Assembly: GCA_017881705.1 (NCBI GenBank)
Contig: JADGQP010000198.1
Span: 1 to 5,679 of the forward strand
Source: Christensenellaceae bacterium
GTDB lineage: Bacteria; Bacillota; Clostridia; Christensenellales; Aristaeellaceae
Direction: 5' to 3'
DNA length: 5,679 nucleotides
In this document: positions 5,559 to 5,679 of the stretch, piece after piece
Position numbering within the stretch: the first letter of the stretch is position 1
Layout of the letters: each line of letters opens with the position of its first letter
The notes under the pieces: generated by a model
Database searches by the model: none
The model's input: the letters and a program-made list of their open reading frames with translations, nothing else
What the model was told of the DNA's origin: nothing
Position numbers and translations under genes: made by a program

Positions 5559-5679
5559 TTATGCCTGAAAACGAACCATCTTGTAATAGGTTCCGGTGGT
5601 TTTCACGTAGAACAAACCATACAGCACGGCTACGCCCAGCGCGGACAGGAACGTGTTGAAAGCGATATAGGGCACGTCC
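5559..5679 (-). CDS. C-terminal end of a convergent membrane protein gene (partial)
   Basis: The minus strand is open from the window edge to TAA at 5561-5559, giving 39 codons plus one base. The sequence opens DVPYIAFNTFLSALGVAVLY and ends YYKMVRFQA: one strongly hydrophobic segment (about residues 4-24) followed by a short polar, slightly basic tail, as in the last span of an integral membrane protein. Codon usage and GC at third positions look like the neighbouring genes. The start and most of the protein lie beyond base 5679, so no family can be named. It converges on the membrane-protein genes, with the hairpin array and terminator between them. Confidence 0.65.
   Translation of the reverse strand, partial: DVPYIAFNTFLSALGVAVLYGLFYVKTTGTYYKMVRFQA

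Noticed and set aside
4973..5659. 228-codon plus-strand open frame through the tandem repeats
   Set aside because: It is out of frame with the 411-residue gene, crosses repeats, hairpins and a terminator, and ends inside the convergent gene.

Overview
The window looks like a piece of chromosome from a moderately GC-rich Firmicute, most likely a member of the Clostridia. This is inferred from strong Shine-Dalgarno sequences (AAGGGGAGAG, AAAGAGGG, GGGGAG), a type IIA topoisomerase B subunit with Gram-positive-like motifs, and a high-GC coding style. No rRNA, tRNA, CRISPR array, transposase or phage gene was seen.

Layout. Positions 1-1678 (minus strand) hold most of a GyrB/ParE-family type IIA topoisomerase B subunit; its C-terminal end lies beyond base 1. 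Positions 1703-2205 are a 0.5 kb divergent intergenic region. It contains two outward-facing sigma70-type promoters, both with extended -10 boxes (TGn-TATACT). Between them lies a 318-bp imperfect palindrome (1761-2078) with about 29-bp near-perfect terminal inverted repeats and several nested stems. The leader of the next gene carries a tandem 22-bp duplication that includes its ribosome-binding site. Positions 2206-3774 and 3945-5180 (plus strand) encode two polytopic membrane proteins of 522 and 411 residues that I cannot place in a named family. Both resemble GT-C-type membrane glycosyltransferases or cell-envelope polymer proteins in general layout: many membrane segments and acidic residues in the first extracytoplasmic loop. 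Positions 5181-5558 are a non-coding, hairpin-rich tail made of two tandem 132-bp repeats, a 13-bp perfect stem-loop and a canonical Rho-independent terminator. Positions 5559-5679 (minus strand) are the last 39 codons of a convergent gene ending in a membrane segment.

How the genes relate. The topoisomerase gene is a housekeeping gene transcribed leftward from its own promoter. The two membrane-protein genes are transcribed rightward. They are separated by 170 nt with no visible terminator, so they may be co-transcribed and share a cell-surface role; this is inference. The most unusual content is non-coding: the palindromic element set neatly between two divergent promoters, the duplicated ribosome-binding region, and the tandem hairpin array after the last plus-strand gene.
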